Of a stretch of 10,681 bases of DNA, positions 1 through 8,429 are shown in pieces. Position numbers and translations under genes: made by a program. The stretch is from Larix sibirica (taxonomy: Eukaryota > Streptophyta > Pinopsida > Pinales > Pinaceae). Position 1 is the first letter of the stretch. Each line of letters starts with the position of its first letter. The notes under the pieces were generated by a model. It saw only the letters and a program-made list of their open reading frames with translations, did not search any database and was not told where the DNA came from. Where the stretch lies: positions 1 through 10,681 of the forward strand of contig NWUY0304914956.1 of assembly GCA_004151065.3 (NCBI GenBank), written 5' to 3'.

Positions 1-439
1 CATCTAGGGGTTGAACATACACCATGTACCCCAAATCTCATGAAGCACCCCCAAACATGGTGTGTACTTTCAAAGTAACTCGAAAATCTAGCAGGTTGGA
101 TAGGTTTGTGGCAAGTAGTTCATATACAAGTATATCTAGAAGACATATCATATTATACTCTCATATCAATTGGATAGGTTTTCCATGGCAACAGGGGCTC
201 CATACTTGTAGAGTCATTGCAATATTTAGAACATGTATGTGAGGTTGAAGACTCCTCAAGGGTGTCTTAGATGAATGCCTTTCAATTTCTTGATTTCAAT
301 ATTTGCTTTCTTTAAAAAATTGTGTTTCTTGAAAGACGTATTTTTTAGTTCTAATTATATATTTAGATACCCTTTATTTGAATTGAGGAAAATCAGAGAA
401 AAATCCATTTTTAGAAATTTGATCCGAATGATAAGATGA

Positions 440-561
440 TTACATTTTTGGGGACCCAGTATGGATTATTGTTCATTATTCAAATTTTAGTTGATTTCAA
501 GACCATGAAACTTTTGGTATATTTTTAGTAGGGTGGTTATATTTTTGAGGACCCAATATGG
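440..561 (+). repeat. Diverged direct repeat, 25-bp core, spacing 97 bp
   Basis: The 25-bp block at 440-464 recurs at 537-561 with 22 of 25 bases identical; both contain a GGACCCA[G/A]TATGG-type core. All three differences are transitions. After each block, a related ATTTCAA(G)ACCAT string follows about 44-54 bp later (494 and 581). This suggests that a unit of roughly 100 bp was duplicated and then diverged with indels. The likeliest reading is old tandem structure inside a decayed retroelement LTR or leader. Confidence 0.5.
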
Positions 562-1322
562 CATACAACATCAATGTAGAATTTCAAACCATTTTGATGA
601 GTTTGGTTTTTTAAGGTCCAAATCTATTTTCCCAACTTCAAAATGGTGCTTGGTGGATCCCACTTTCTTGTGGCTATGATTCTTGTTATTTTTGGCTAGA
701 CTAATTGTCTTACTTGAACCTTTTATACTTCATTTACTTAACTTAATGATGGGTTTCTATTTGTGGTGGAAGTTGAATTTTGGAGGAGTTACTATTTTTA
801 CACTGAAGTCACCCTCTTGAGGTTCAACCTTTCCATGCATATAAATGAGCCCAAATCTCACCATTTCTATCCTAGAAAGGCATTATTTCCTTTGAGTGCA
901 ATTTTGTTATATTTATCATCTCTTATCTCCTCCTCTTTTTATACATATCTGCCTTTTGTTTTGAGGCATGTGATGTGCTATATTAACTTACATCTATGCC
1001 ATGTTTGGAAATGGTTTATTCTTGGAAAAATCATTTATTATTATATAAAAGTATTCACCCTCCCTAATTTTGACCTTTTCTATTATGCCTTCATGCACTT
1101 ACTATTCATGGATCATTTATTCATTCACTTGTAGTTATTTTGCGATGGAGGCTATTCGTTGCAAGTAAAAATCTATATTTGGAGAAGGGTGTGCTCTAAA
1201 GAGAACTATTGTTGGCATGCTTTTGTGCTAGATTCATGATATTATCTATTTTAGCCAAAGGCACACTCATGGGGGCCTTATTTATCTCATCCATAGGTTA
1301 TTTTCTCTCTTGGAGATGGAGT

Positions 1323-1348
1323 GCTTCACTTGAAGGCTTCACTTGAAG
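1323..1348 (+). repeat. Perfect 13-bp tandem duplication
   Basis: The string GCTTCACTTGAAG occurs twice head to tail (1323-1335 and 1336-1348) with no mismatch. It is a short, apparently recent slippage-type duplication in otherwise unassigned sequence. No function is implied. Confidence 0.85.
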
Positions 1349-1440
1349 ACCTATTTGGAGTACTTTTGGAAAATTTTATTCTTATTATTGGTTTTAAGTT
1401 GATCTCTATTTTTATCCATCTCTATTCTTACACTTCTCTC

Positions 1441-1530
1441 TTCTCTATATAATCATTGTACAAGCAATGAACAAAGGTTATCAATGCTTCCTTCCTCTCT
1501 CTGCTTCATATTTTCTCTGAAAGAGTGTGA
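1441..1530 (+). promoter_or_regulatory. Possible LTR promoter/R region relic
   Basis: A TATA-like box (TATATAA, 1446-1452) sits in a CTCT-rich context. About 17 bp further on comes an AATGAACAAAGG string, then a CT-rich run (about 1488-1515). This order, TATA box then transcription start then an AATAAA-like signal then a pyrimidine-rich stretch, is common in plant LTR retrotransposons. No paired LTR, TG...CA border or target duplication could be assigned. It might be the promoter of the LTR whose primer binding site relic is at 2801, but that would imply an R-U5 segment of over 1.3 kb, which is unusually long. It could equally be chance AT/CT-rich sequence. Confidence 0.25.
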
Positions 1531-1871
1531 TTAAGAACTAGCAATAGAGTACAAGTGTTAGTTGAATGACACCACAATCATCATCGTGGTTTGTATTATA
1601 TCCTATGTGACATGGGGAAATTGAAATATCTTGGCTTCCCCGAGATATTTGAAAGTTATCGGTGTGTTCTTACTTGTCAAGGACTTTGTTGTTCTATAAC
1701 CCTTGGTAATAAAGATCGATCGACTACTTTATTGGCGACCAATACTTGTGTTCATTGTGTAAGGTCTTCTATGATTCATAGAATTATACTTGCTTTTATT
1801 GCATACTTAATAGGAAAATGTGTAGTATGAATCGAATAACGTTTGTTTGCTCTAGACGCTATTTTTCATTC
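1531..1871. other. Unassigned spacer with a chance-like ORF
   Basis: This stretch holds no recognised gene. An open frame of 79 codons on the + strand (1591-1830) has no detectable domain, no sensible start context and no neighbouring coding frame. A GATCGATCGA string (1715-1724) and a TTGGCGACC string (1732-1740) stand out in AT-rich surroundings. The second superficially resembles primer-binding-site sequence but does not match one well. Confidence 0.4.
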
Positions 1872-2116
1872 ATTACTCAATTCCATATAAGGCACCAATC
1901 AATCTACTATATTATTAAATCATTCAAAACAAACTTAATTAATTTTATTCAATCCCTGTGCATTCTTAGGAATATAGATTACTCAATTCCATATAAGGCA
2001 TCGATCAATCTACTATGTTATTAAATCATTCAAAACAAACTTAATTAATTTTATTAAATCATTCAAAACAAACTTAATTAATTTTATTCAATCCTTGTGC
2101 ATTCTTAGGAATATAG
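1872..2116 (+). repeat. Two-copy tandem repeat, 106-bp unit, second copy expanded
   Basis: Copy 1 (1872-1977, 106 bp) begins ATTACTCAATTCCATATAAG and ends at GGAATATAG. Copy 2 (1978-2116, 139 bp) begins and ends the same way. Excluding the extra 33 bp in copy 2, I count four differences in 106 positions, all transitions. The array then stops abruptly, sharing only ATT of a third unit. Its unit length and AT-richness would fit a small satellite seed or a repeat within an LTR or untranslated region. It lies about 0.7 kb upstream of the primer-binding-site relic, so an LTR setting is possible. Confidence 0.9.
2018..2083 (+). repeat. Nested perfect 33-bp tandem duplication
   Basis: Within the second 106-bp unit, a 33-bp block starting TTATTAAATCATTCAAAAC occurs twice head to tail (2018-2050 and 2051-2083) with no mismatch. 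The larger 106-bp copies differ at four sites while these are identical, so this inner duplication is probably the later event. It contains a TTAATTAATT palindrome that may help polymerase slippage. Confidence 0.9.
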
Positions 2117-2800
2117 ATTCATTGATTCTAGTTCATTTTCTTTAGTTTTATATGAAAAACAACAAGCTTAACTTGCTAATTTTTTATATTTATTCTAGAA
2201 AGATAAAAGAGTTGTGCATCTTTCTTGATTTATGTGCATAATAAAATATATAAACTACAAAACAACATTTAATTTGTGTTTCTAGCATAGTAAACAATGA
2301 GAGCAACTTCTCGTTCATCACTAGTTTTACAGAGTAATCAATGATTTTCCTCATCTTAGTTGCATTGCTTTGTGTGCTCATATTTAGTTTGCACGTATTA
2401 GATTGATTTGAGTTTCCTTCCATCAATTTAGAGTGATTTTATGCATGTTTACCACATGTTGTCCTATGTTGTTTAGCACATAACAATAGAGTATCATTTT
2501 CCCTTTTTTTATTATAGTTAGTATGCATTGTTTTTTGTGCACTTTAGCTTGTTGTCCCCTTTCTTGATTTGTTGATTTTATTTTATTTCCAGGACAACAT
2601 ATTTATTTCATCAATTTGAGGTATTACCTATCATTGTTGTGTTTGTAGTTAACCCCTAGATCATTTAGAGATACTCTCTTGAAGTTGCATGCACTAATTT
2701 TGAAGTGAGAGGAATTAAGTGAGGTGGCAATGCCTTTTTTAATAATTATCAAGACTTCATTTACATTTTGTGGGATGAAATTTTTTGGGCGATAAGATTT
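2117..2800. other. Unassigned AT-rich segment, possibly the end of a decayed LTR
   Basis: No gene is recognised. The segment directly precedes the primer-binding-site relic at 2801, which is where the 3' end (U5) of a 5' LTR would lie. I could not place a convincing ...CA terminus: the nearest candidate (TTTACA, ending about 2765) leaves about 35 bp before the relic, longer than usual. Minus-strand open frames at 2190-2426 and 2624-2809 show no domains, and the second runs across the primer-binding-site relic. I regard both as chance. Confidence 0.3.
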
Positions 2801-2818
2801 TGGCACCATTGTTGGGGA
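2801..2818 (+). other. Decayed retrotransposon primer binding site (tRNA-Asp type)
   Basis: The 18 bases TGGCACCATTGTTGGGGA match the reverse complement of the 3' end of plant tRNA-Asp (TGGCGCCGTTGCCGGGGA) at 14 positions. This is the minus-strand primer site of Athila-like and some other Ty3/gypsy elements. All four differences are G-to-A or C-to-T, and three hit CpG cytosines on one strand or the other, as expected from deamination of methylated DNA. The site would mark the junction of a 5' LTR (to the left) and internal sequence (to the right), with the element on the + strand. No gag or pol frame survives to the right. A chance match is possible but unlikely given the pattern of differences. 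Confidence 0.6.
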
Positions 2819-2831
2819 GCTTAGTTAAGCT
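2818..2831. repeat. Short perfect inverted repeat next to the primer site
   Basis: AGCTTAGTTAAGCT is a 6-bp stem repeat around a 2-base spacer, overlapping the last base of the primer-site relic. It could form a tiny hairpin, but the arms are too short to claim function. Confidence 0.4.
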
Positions 2832-2953
2832 TTTTGATATGAACTATGAACATTAAGGTGATCAATTGTTAATGTTATTCTATTTTCTTTCTCACTTGGT
2901 GACTCATTTTTATACATTTGAATAATGTAAGGAAATATACATGCTTTGACACC

Positions 2954-3070
2954 AGTCTAACTATTACATTATTTTTCAATGACCTCAAAGAGATTTTAGG
3001 CTAACCTAGAAAGTCCAACTATTACATTATTTTTCGATGACCTCAAGGAGATTCTAGGCTAGACTTAGAA
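2954..3070 (+). repeat. 58-bp tandem duplication
   Basis: The segment 2954-3011 is repeated at 3012-3070. The first 45 or so bases differ only by a few transitions (T/C, A/G, A/G, T/C). The last dozen align with one inserted base and one or two further substitutions. Shared landmarks are CTATTACATTATTTTTC and GATGACCTCAA-type strings. It lies shortly after the primer-site relic, so it may be a duplicated piece of a retroelement leader or gag region. No reading frame is maintained through both copies. Confidence 0.85.
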
Positions 3071-6000
3071 CTTTCAGTAAATAAGTTCTTGCCACTTTTT
3101 ATTCAAGTTCAACTCCTAATCTTAGAATCTCCTAGTTCTCTGAGGGAACCTTTACTCATTACCCCTTTGAGAGGTATTTTTTTAGTACTATTCCTAGTTC
3201 TGGATATTGAACTTCTATTATTATCTTGAATATTGCTTGTTTGATGTGTTGATAGTGTTGCACTTTCACTACAGATCAATTGAGATACACTAAGGAATAG
3301 TGCACCATTTTCATTATTATTTGCGATGTTGAGACCTTGATGCTCTCTTATCAATGAGAATTTAATTGATCAACATTATCCTAGAGGAATTGCATGGTGT
3401 CCATGATGTTGAAACATAGCTATGATGAATGTCTCTTTCAACATTGCCACAATGTGAGGACACTGAAATTGGTTCGTGGGGAGAGGTTTTGTACATAAAA
3501 TGGTTTGGTAAATAGTTATCCATTCAAACATGTGTCTCATTTACAATAAGGGTGAAATAGTTTCAATGTAAATAAATCTAGATTTGAATTTAGTATAGTG
3601 TTGCATGATAAAAACCTTTCATTTAGTCATTATGAACCAGTTTTTCCATATGAATCAAATGAGAATAGCCAATATTTTTTCCCTACGTCATTTCCTTGTC
3701 ACTGTGTGATTCAAACATAAAATATCCAATTAATGTCCATAGAAGAGGAACTTTCCAAACCACAACTAGTTTGAGTTGCTACTATTGTTGAAAATTGCCA
3801 TGACTTGTTGTTTGGATTTGTTTCCCACTTAATGTAGTGCTTTGGCATGGCGTCCTTGAGAAAATGTATAATGCAGACATTTTGAAATGCATTGATATCA
3901 CATAATATCAAGGCAACTAGATGATCAGAGAAATACCTTATTGATAGCATTGTAAGATGAGAGCGATTTATTTCAAATTGGCAATGATATGTTATCAATA
4001 TGCCAGCATTGTACAAAATGCCACATAAAGGTCATTTTGGAATATAGTGGTTGTGTTAATTTCTAGATATTAACATATATGTTTGTAATCTTGAAACAAA
4101 AAATGCTCACTTTGAGGTTTTATTCAACTCAATGCTCTTTGAAGGTGCTCTACCTCATACAACATATGTTAGCACCTCGTCACACACATTTGAAACCCTT
4201 TATCTAGTTCTTCAATAAATATAATAGCAAAAGCGCATAAAATTACGAGATAACCACTTTTGATGAAATAAAAAACAAAAAGTAGACAAGAATGTCCATG
4301 ACGCCATTAGACATCTCTAGGATAGAAACAAATAGTCATGGACAATTGAAGAACCCACATAATAAAGTTAGTAGAGACAAGGAAATATCAATTTAAAAAA
4401 AAAAATGCATAAAGAGAATTAATGTTGCAGTAGAAGAGCAAAACATAGAAAAATTACACCATTTTGAAAAGACCTTAAAAACACGTCCAAAAAGAAAGAT
4501 AAACCAAATTGCAAACAAAACATTTATATCATTGCATCAGTTGAAATGAATATAGAAAAACAAAACTTTGCAATGTTGTGCAAGAAATAAACATGAAAAT
4601 GCAAGAAATGGAATTGAAACATTTTTAGAGACTATCTAGACACACCCAATTATGATTGTGCTATTTGCGAGTGCATGCATTTCTAAAAAGACATGGTTGA
4701 CAATGACATGACATCTTATCACTATTTGCATCATTAACTAATTATGAAGAGTCAAAGAGATTTCAAACCTTGCTTTTGCATAATAATGAATTATATGGAA
4801 AGGTGGAAAATTACTTATTTGCCACTATATTCCAAAACATAGGTAACAAACATGAACTTGGTCTCCTCTAGGCTTGAAATGCATTTATTTGTAAGCAAGC
4901 TTTTGATCTAGAGGTTGTAGAATTTGTTGATAGATATATATATTCTTATTTAAGATTACTCAACAAAGAGATCCTAAAGGCTCAAACTCGCCACCACACA
5001 AAAACTTGTTAAAAATATCAAGCCTCGTATTGTGGATTAAATTTTTGGTTGCCACCACCAAATAGAACTATGACGCTCTATCCATTCAAGGGATAACAAC
5101 ATTGGGAAAGAAAAATAAAGATACTTTTTTACTGTTTTACAACATAAGATCTATGCAAGAAACATATATTTCCAAATGTTCTTGTTTGACATTGAAACAA
5201 CTGAAGAATACTATGTTGTCCTATTCAACACTTCTATTTTATGGTCATTTTTATGATTGAAGAGGTATCCATCGAACACATGGATAAATTCATTTGCAAA
5301 GAAAGTATTACAATAGTGGCATGCAAATATGGATGCTTAATTCATATTGGATGCCTAAACTATGGAACAAATTGTAGCTTATATGTCACAGAGATGGACA
5401 CAACTTGAAAATTGATTTTAGGAAAACCCATAAAGAATGCATATGTAGCAAAGATAACAAAATACATAGCATTTGAAAACTTGGAATTGCACTTCTTAAC
5501 TTTGAATAAATGTCCAGTCAACAACCAATCTTGATTGTCCTCGCATTGGCTTTGTATTATATTTCAAAGGAAACAATATTCACCAATATAGTTTCATTCA
5601 ACAACCAAACATGCATTTCAAAGAAGCCTAAGTTATTGGAACAAAAACCAATGATTTTGAAGACATAATGTGTTCTTCGGTCATTGACATGTTCATTGCA
5701 AGGCATGCAAATTTTGAAGATCTTTGCTTGGAACAATATTCATATAGTACTCAAGGTCAAATGCAAATTAAAAAAAAAAGAAAAGAAAGAAAAGCAACTA
5801 CATATTATACAATACATTTGGTAAATTCAACACATTAATGTCGATAATTTTTCTAGGGAAACATGACAAGCTACATTCCCTACCGAGAAATTAAAGATAG
5901 ATTGAAGGGAAAATGTGAAAGATGGCATGTAGCATACTTGTTTACAAAGACAATCATAGATGTTGTTAAATGTAGGTTTATTGTTGGAACCAAACCAACA

Positions 6001-6575
6001 TGGTGCAATATTAATGCTATTTCTCAAGCAATTGCAAGTAGATCAAAACACGTATTCTACATTGACATTGTGATTGATTCAAGCATGCCTCTTTATGCAC
6101 CTAAAATATACAACATCCAAAATGGTCTTATGCATAGTAAGATTTATAAATGAGTTCAACTACATTGTATCATTTCGATTCGAACAATTAAACAACCATG
6201 CCTTTGAGTGCAAAAGAATATTATAACATTAGAAAACATCTTAACAAGGAGAAATAATTGATAATAAAGGAAATTATCATGGCAAAAAAAATCAATCCAA
6301 ACACTTTGATTTATTTGTTCTTTACTAGAGGCGCATGAAAAAAGAAAACATTTGTAGCAAAGGCAATCTACTAATATTTAGTGCACTTTTACAATTAAGG
6401 ATTTTGCAGCAGTCCTCTTTAAAAAAAAATAGGTGCATTCACTAGTAAGGTTACGTGCAATGCGAATGCATTACAACTCATTCAATTTTGGACTCACCTA
6501 AGAAAAAAATCAACATGCTTCCATTGAATTTGAGCACATTAGATATTAAGTAAATATGATGCTACATCTACTACA
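3071..6575. other. Long AT-rich stretch without a recognisable gene
   Basis: I read both strands and found no protein family, RNA gene or complete element. Open frames exist at 3109-3354 (-), 3711-4016 (-), 5827-6027 (-) and 5863-6153 (+). None shows a domain, and 5863-6153 overlaps the minus-strand frame almost entirely. From about 4190 to 5800 the + strand is A-rich. Short overlapping open segments at 5146-5520 hint that old coding sequence of unknown type may be present, broken by stops and frame changes. If the gypsy relic at 2801 is real, part of this could be its decayed internal region, but no zinc knuckle, protease, reverse transcriptase or integrase motif is visible. Confidence 0.45.
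5770..5794 (+). repeat. 25-base A/G-only tract
   Basis: This is ten A followed by AAAG/AAAAG-type steps, with no pyrimidine over 25 bases. It is either a simple low-complexity tract or the worn poly(A) tail of an old retroposon. I looked for a flanking target-site duplication of the bases just after it and found none, so I leave it as low complexity. Confidence 0.6.
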
Positions 6576-6637
6576 ATGAGGAATCATTGATAGTCATTCA
6601 AACTGCATATTCATGAGGCATCATTGATAGGCATTCA
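6576..6637 (+). repeat. 25-bp direct repeat, spacing 37 bp
   Basis: ATGAGGAATCATTGATAGTC and its following bases (6576-6600) recur at 6613-6637 with 23 of 25 bases identical. The 12-bp spacer between the copies is unrelated. It is a local duplication with no coding context. Confidence 0.75.
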
Positions 6638-6679
6638 TATGTTATACGACATAATGTGAAGGCTACATGACATTTTTAA

Positions 6680-6786
6680 ATATGCCAACAGTACCTTTGG
6701 AAATGTTGACATTTTTTGTTGTTGTGATCTTTACATATGCCAACAAATTTAAAAAAAAATGTTTACATTCTATTTTGTGGTGATCT
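6680..6786 (+). repeat. Diverged tandem duplication of about 52 bp
   Basis: The segments 6680-6730 and 6735-6786 share the same order of landmarks: ATATGCCAACA, then GTTGACAT or GTTTACAT, then a TTTTGT run, then GTGATCT. The middles differ, and the second copy carries a run of nine A. It is probably an old tandem duplication, about 300 bp upstream of the retroposed insertion and apparently independent of it. Confidence 0.6.
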
Positions 6787-7080
6787 ATGTCAGGCACATC
6801 TTATACAAAATTCTTGGATTTTCAACCTAGTTATGCAAAGAAAAAAGATACCATAGAGATTCAGTAAAGATAGCATAATGTTTTGAACTAAAAAGGTCAC
6901 GAGACAAGAAAACACACTTTCCATATACGTTCTCATTAAAGTTAGAAATTGTAGTCGAACAATAGATGATATTAACTATTTGAACACCTATTTCTATTGA
7001 CCTCCACCCAATGACCCTACATTTCCCTGTTTGTTCCATACAAATTGAACACAATAAAAAAACATTGGTGCTAGTGGAAT

Positions 7081-7096
7081 AAAAAAATTACACATT
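7081..7096 (+). repeat. Target-site duplication, left copy
   Basis: AAAAAAATTACACATT is identical over 16 bases to 8430-8445. The sequence before it (GGAAT/AAAAAAA) fits the T/A-rich nick site preferred by L1-type endonucleases. Joining the left flank through one copy to the right flank gives uninterrupted AT-rich sequence, as expected of an empty site. Confidence 0.85.
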
Positions 7097-8114
7097 CCTT
7101 GGATGCAGGTGTCAATCAATGGCTCATGGCACATGTGGGAGATGGAAGGAGGAAGCCAGCTCCACACCACATGGATCTCCCTCGGGATTTCCTCCATGTG
7201 TAGTAACTCTCCGCTCTTCACGAGGCCAAGGTCATTTACTCGACCGACCTTTCAACCTTGGCGAAGGTGGTGGTTCTGTACTTATGCAATAATGTCGATC
7301 TCAAGTGGGATTTTAGCATCGTCCGTGGATGGAAACAACCATTCCCGCTCTTGTTATCTTTGGCTCTGTGCGGTTTCTAAGCATTATTCCATCTGCAACA
7401 CCTCCATGTGCTTCTGGGACATGATTTCCCTAGAGAAGTTTACTCTTTAATGCGTAGGATGTCGTTGTGATCTCAGGCTTGTTCTACACGACAATATTTG
7501 GCTTACTCGACCCCCAGAAGCAACCACGTCGAGACTTCTGCGGGCTACTCCGCACAGGGGTAGTGGAGGACGTGGTCGCTCAGGCCTCTTGGGCCTTAGA
7601 GGATCTGCAATGGCAGGTTATGATAGCTTGGTCCTTAGAAACCTGAGATGCATGCTCGATGACTGGGAGGAGGAAGTGGTATTTCAACAGCTCGTAGGGC
7701 AACGAGCTAGAACGCGTCAAAAACAATATTGGAAGGTCAAAAAATTATCGGCTTAGGCTGTGTTGTGCACTCATGGGGGGGGGGACGAAGAGAAATCCCT
7801 CATCTCCTTCTTCCTTCGCTCATTTTTCTTCTTTGGGCGGTCCCGCTCTTGATCCAAAGCCTCCATAGGACCAGAAACAATCGCGTGGGAAGGAACCTCA
7901 ACAACTGCAGGTGGTGGACGATATCGGGAAATCAAGTGTTCAGCAGCAGAAGCATGTGGAACCTTACAACTTGGATGGATCCCCTTCAATCATCGAGTCC
8001 ACTCCTCAACCTATCCAGGAGCCCAAAAACTCCTCCTTCGACTTGGGCACCTACCATTTCCCAATTACAGAGGAAAAACCAGAAGAGACGACCCCAATTT
8101 ACCCCCATGAGTAA
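7097..8114 (+). pseudogene. Broken coding sequence of unknown family inside the retroposed insert
   Basis: One frame runs 7097-7756 with internal TAA at 7448-7450 and TAG at 7754-7756. A second frame runs from about 7773 to a TAA at 8112-8114, with a TAG at 7866-7868. Each internal stop is one C-to-T change from a Gln codon, and a run of ten G (7775-7784) lies where the frame changes. The stretch 7530-7750 is the most protein-like: an Arg/Gly-rich segment (GSGGRGRSG, about 7544-7570), an acidic patch (DDWEEEV, about 7661-7681), then a basic stretch (RARTRQKQYWKVKK). After the G run come Ser/Pro-rich and Gln-rich parts and an acidic Pro/Thr tail ending at PIYPHE. This looks like a low-complexity, nucleic-acid-binding or gag/ORF1-like protein, but I do not recognise the family. 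The frame before about 7450 is uncertain. The product is not functional as it stands. Confidence 0.45.
7775..7784 (+). repeat. Run of ten G
   Basis: The homopolymer sits at the apparent frame change within the broken coding sequence (frame of 7451 before it, frame of 7773 after it). Slippage here would explain the frameshift. It is also a place where sequencing or assembly can miscount, so the exact length should be treated with caution. Confidence 0.8.
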
Positions 8115-8429
8115 TCCCAGGTTCTTTGAGTCCTCTCTTTTTTTATTTCTTACTCATGGCCTCCAAAAAATGCCACATGCTAATTAGCTTAGTTAGTTTT
8201 ATGGTTACTGCAGAGAATTGTTGTAAGCCTAAACCCTTGACAAAGAGCAGGTCCTCAAACTCTATTTTTTGGTGGTCTAGTTTCCCTCACAAGGGCAGGC
8301 CGGTGATTGACAGTATATTTTCTTTTTTGATTGATAATGGGGCCAGTTTCTCTTCGGCCACCCTAATAACTTGGTTTTCATGCATGTATTATGTTGTATA
8401 TTATAATTTTGCCTTGAAAATTACAAACA
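8115..8429 (+). other. 3'-UTR-like tail and poly(A) remnant of the insert
   Basis: This follows the TAA at 8112-8114. Composition changes from GC-rich coding style to T-rich sequence. GTATTATGTTGTATATTATAAT-like sequence (about 8384-8409) resembles a plant upstream polyadenylation element, and an A-rich end (8423-8436) merges into the right target duplication. The order stop codon, untranslated stretch of about 0.3 kb, poly(A) is what a reverse-transcribed mRNA should show. A 173-codon open frame starting at 8126 runs through this tail, the poly(A) and the duplication into the right flank, so it cannot be the original gene. Confidence 0.55.

Larger units (their letters stand above)
1..1430. 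other. Intergenic, no gene recognised
   Basis: This is AT-rich, non-coding-looking sequence. Two open frames on the + strand (24-242 and 763-1134) carry no motif I recognise. The second lies in T-rich sequence, which makes long frames of Phe/Leu/Ile/Tyr codons likely by chance. A TATA-like string (ATATAAATG, from 840) follows a CATGCAT element, but nothing downstream is convincingly transcribed or coding. The segment could be eroded transposable-element sequence, possibly the outer part of the LTR relic suggested further downstream, but I cannot set an element boundary. Confidence 0.5.
7097..8429 (+). mobile_element. Retroposed insertion (processed pseudogene or non-LTR element copy)
   Basis: About 1.33 kb lies between perfect 16-bp direct repeats and ends in an A-tract at the right junction. 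This arrangement of variable-length target duplication plus 3' poly(A) is produced by target-primed reverse transcription with LINE machinery. The insert is markedly richer in GC and CpG than both flanks, with dozens of CpG between 7200 and 8110 and very few outside, so it is foreign to the locus and younger than its surroundings. It contains a broken coding sequence (7097-8114), then a 3'-UTR-like tail. I see no reverse transcriptase, endonuclease or zinc knuckle, so it is not a recognisable LINE. It is either a copy of a cellular mRNA or a non-autonomous or ORF1-only derivative, and it is probably 5'-truncated because no start context is visible at 7097. Confidence 0.8.

Noticed and set aside
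763-1134. 123-codon + strand open frame with hydrophobic, membrane-like translation
   Set aside because: The DNA is T-rich, which yields hydrophobic codons and few stops by chance. There is no domain, no splice context and no neighbouring coding frame.
1210-1580. TGTTGG string at 1210 as the 5' border of a copia-type LTR ending near 1580
   Set aside because: No matching CA terminus with a 5-bp target duplication and no tRNA-Met primer site was found after it.
3711-4016. 101-codon minus-strand open frame
   Set aside because: No recognisable domain, the composition matches the flanks, and its length is compatible with chance.
5185-5202. A translated FDIETT string resembling the Exo I motif of family B DNA polymerases or DEDD exonucleases
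   Set aside because: The open segment around it is short, and no second polymerase or exonuclease motif is visible nearby in any frame. Six residues are too few to support a call.
5770-5794. A-rich tract as the poly(A) tail of an old retroposon
   Set aside because: No flanking target duplication could be found to the left.
5863-6153. 96-codon + strand open frame, possible small gene
   Set aside because: My rough estimate is that about one frame of this length is expected by chance in this much AT-rich sequence over six frames. It has no domain and a long frame lies opposite it.
6284-6513. A second retroposon bounded by an AAAAAAATCAA repeat (6284 and 6503 areas)
   Set aside because: The shared string is short and mostly A, and the intervening sequence does not differ in composition. 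A chance match is more likely.
7771-7989. Minus-strand open frame within the insert as the true coding strand
   Set aside because: Poly(A) and the 3'-UTR-like tail place the transcript on the + strand. The frame opposite is explained by GC-rich composition, though it is not fully excluded.
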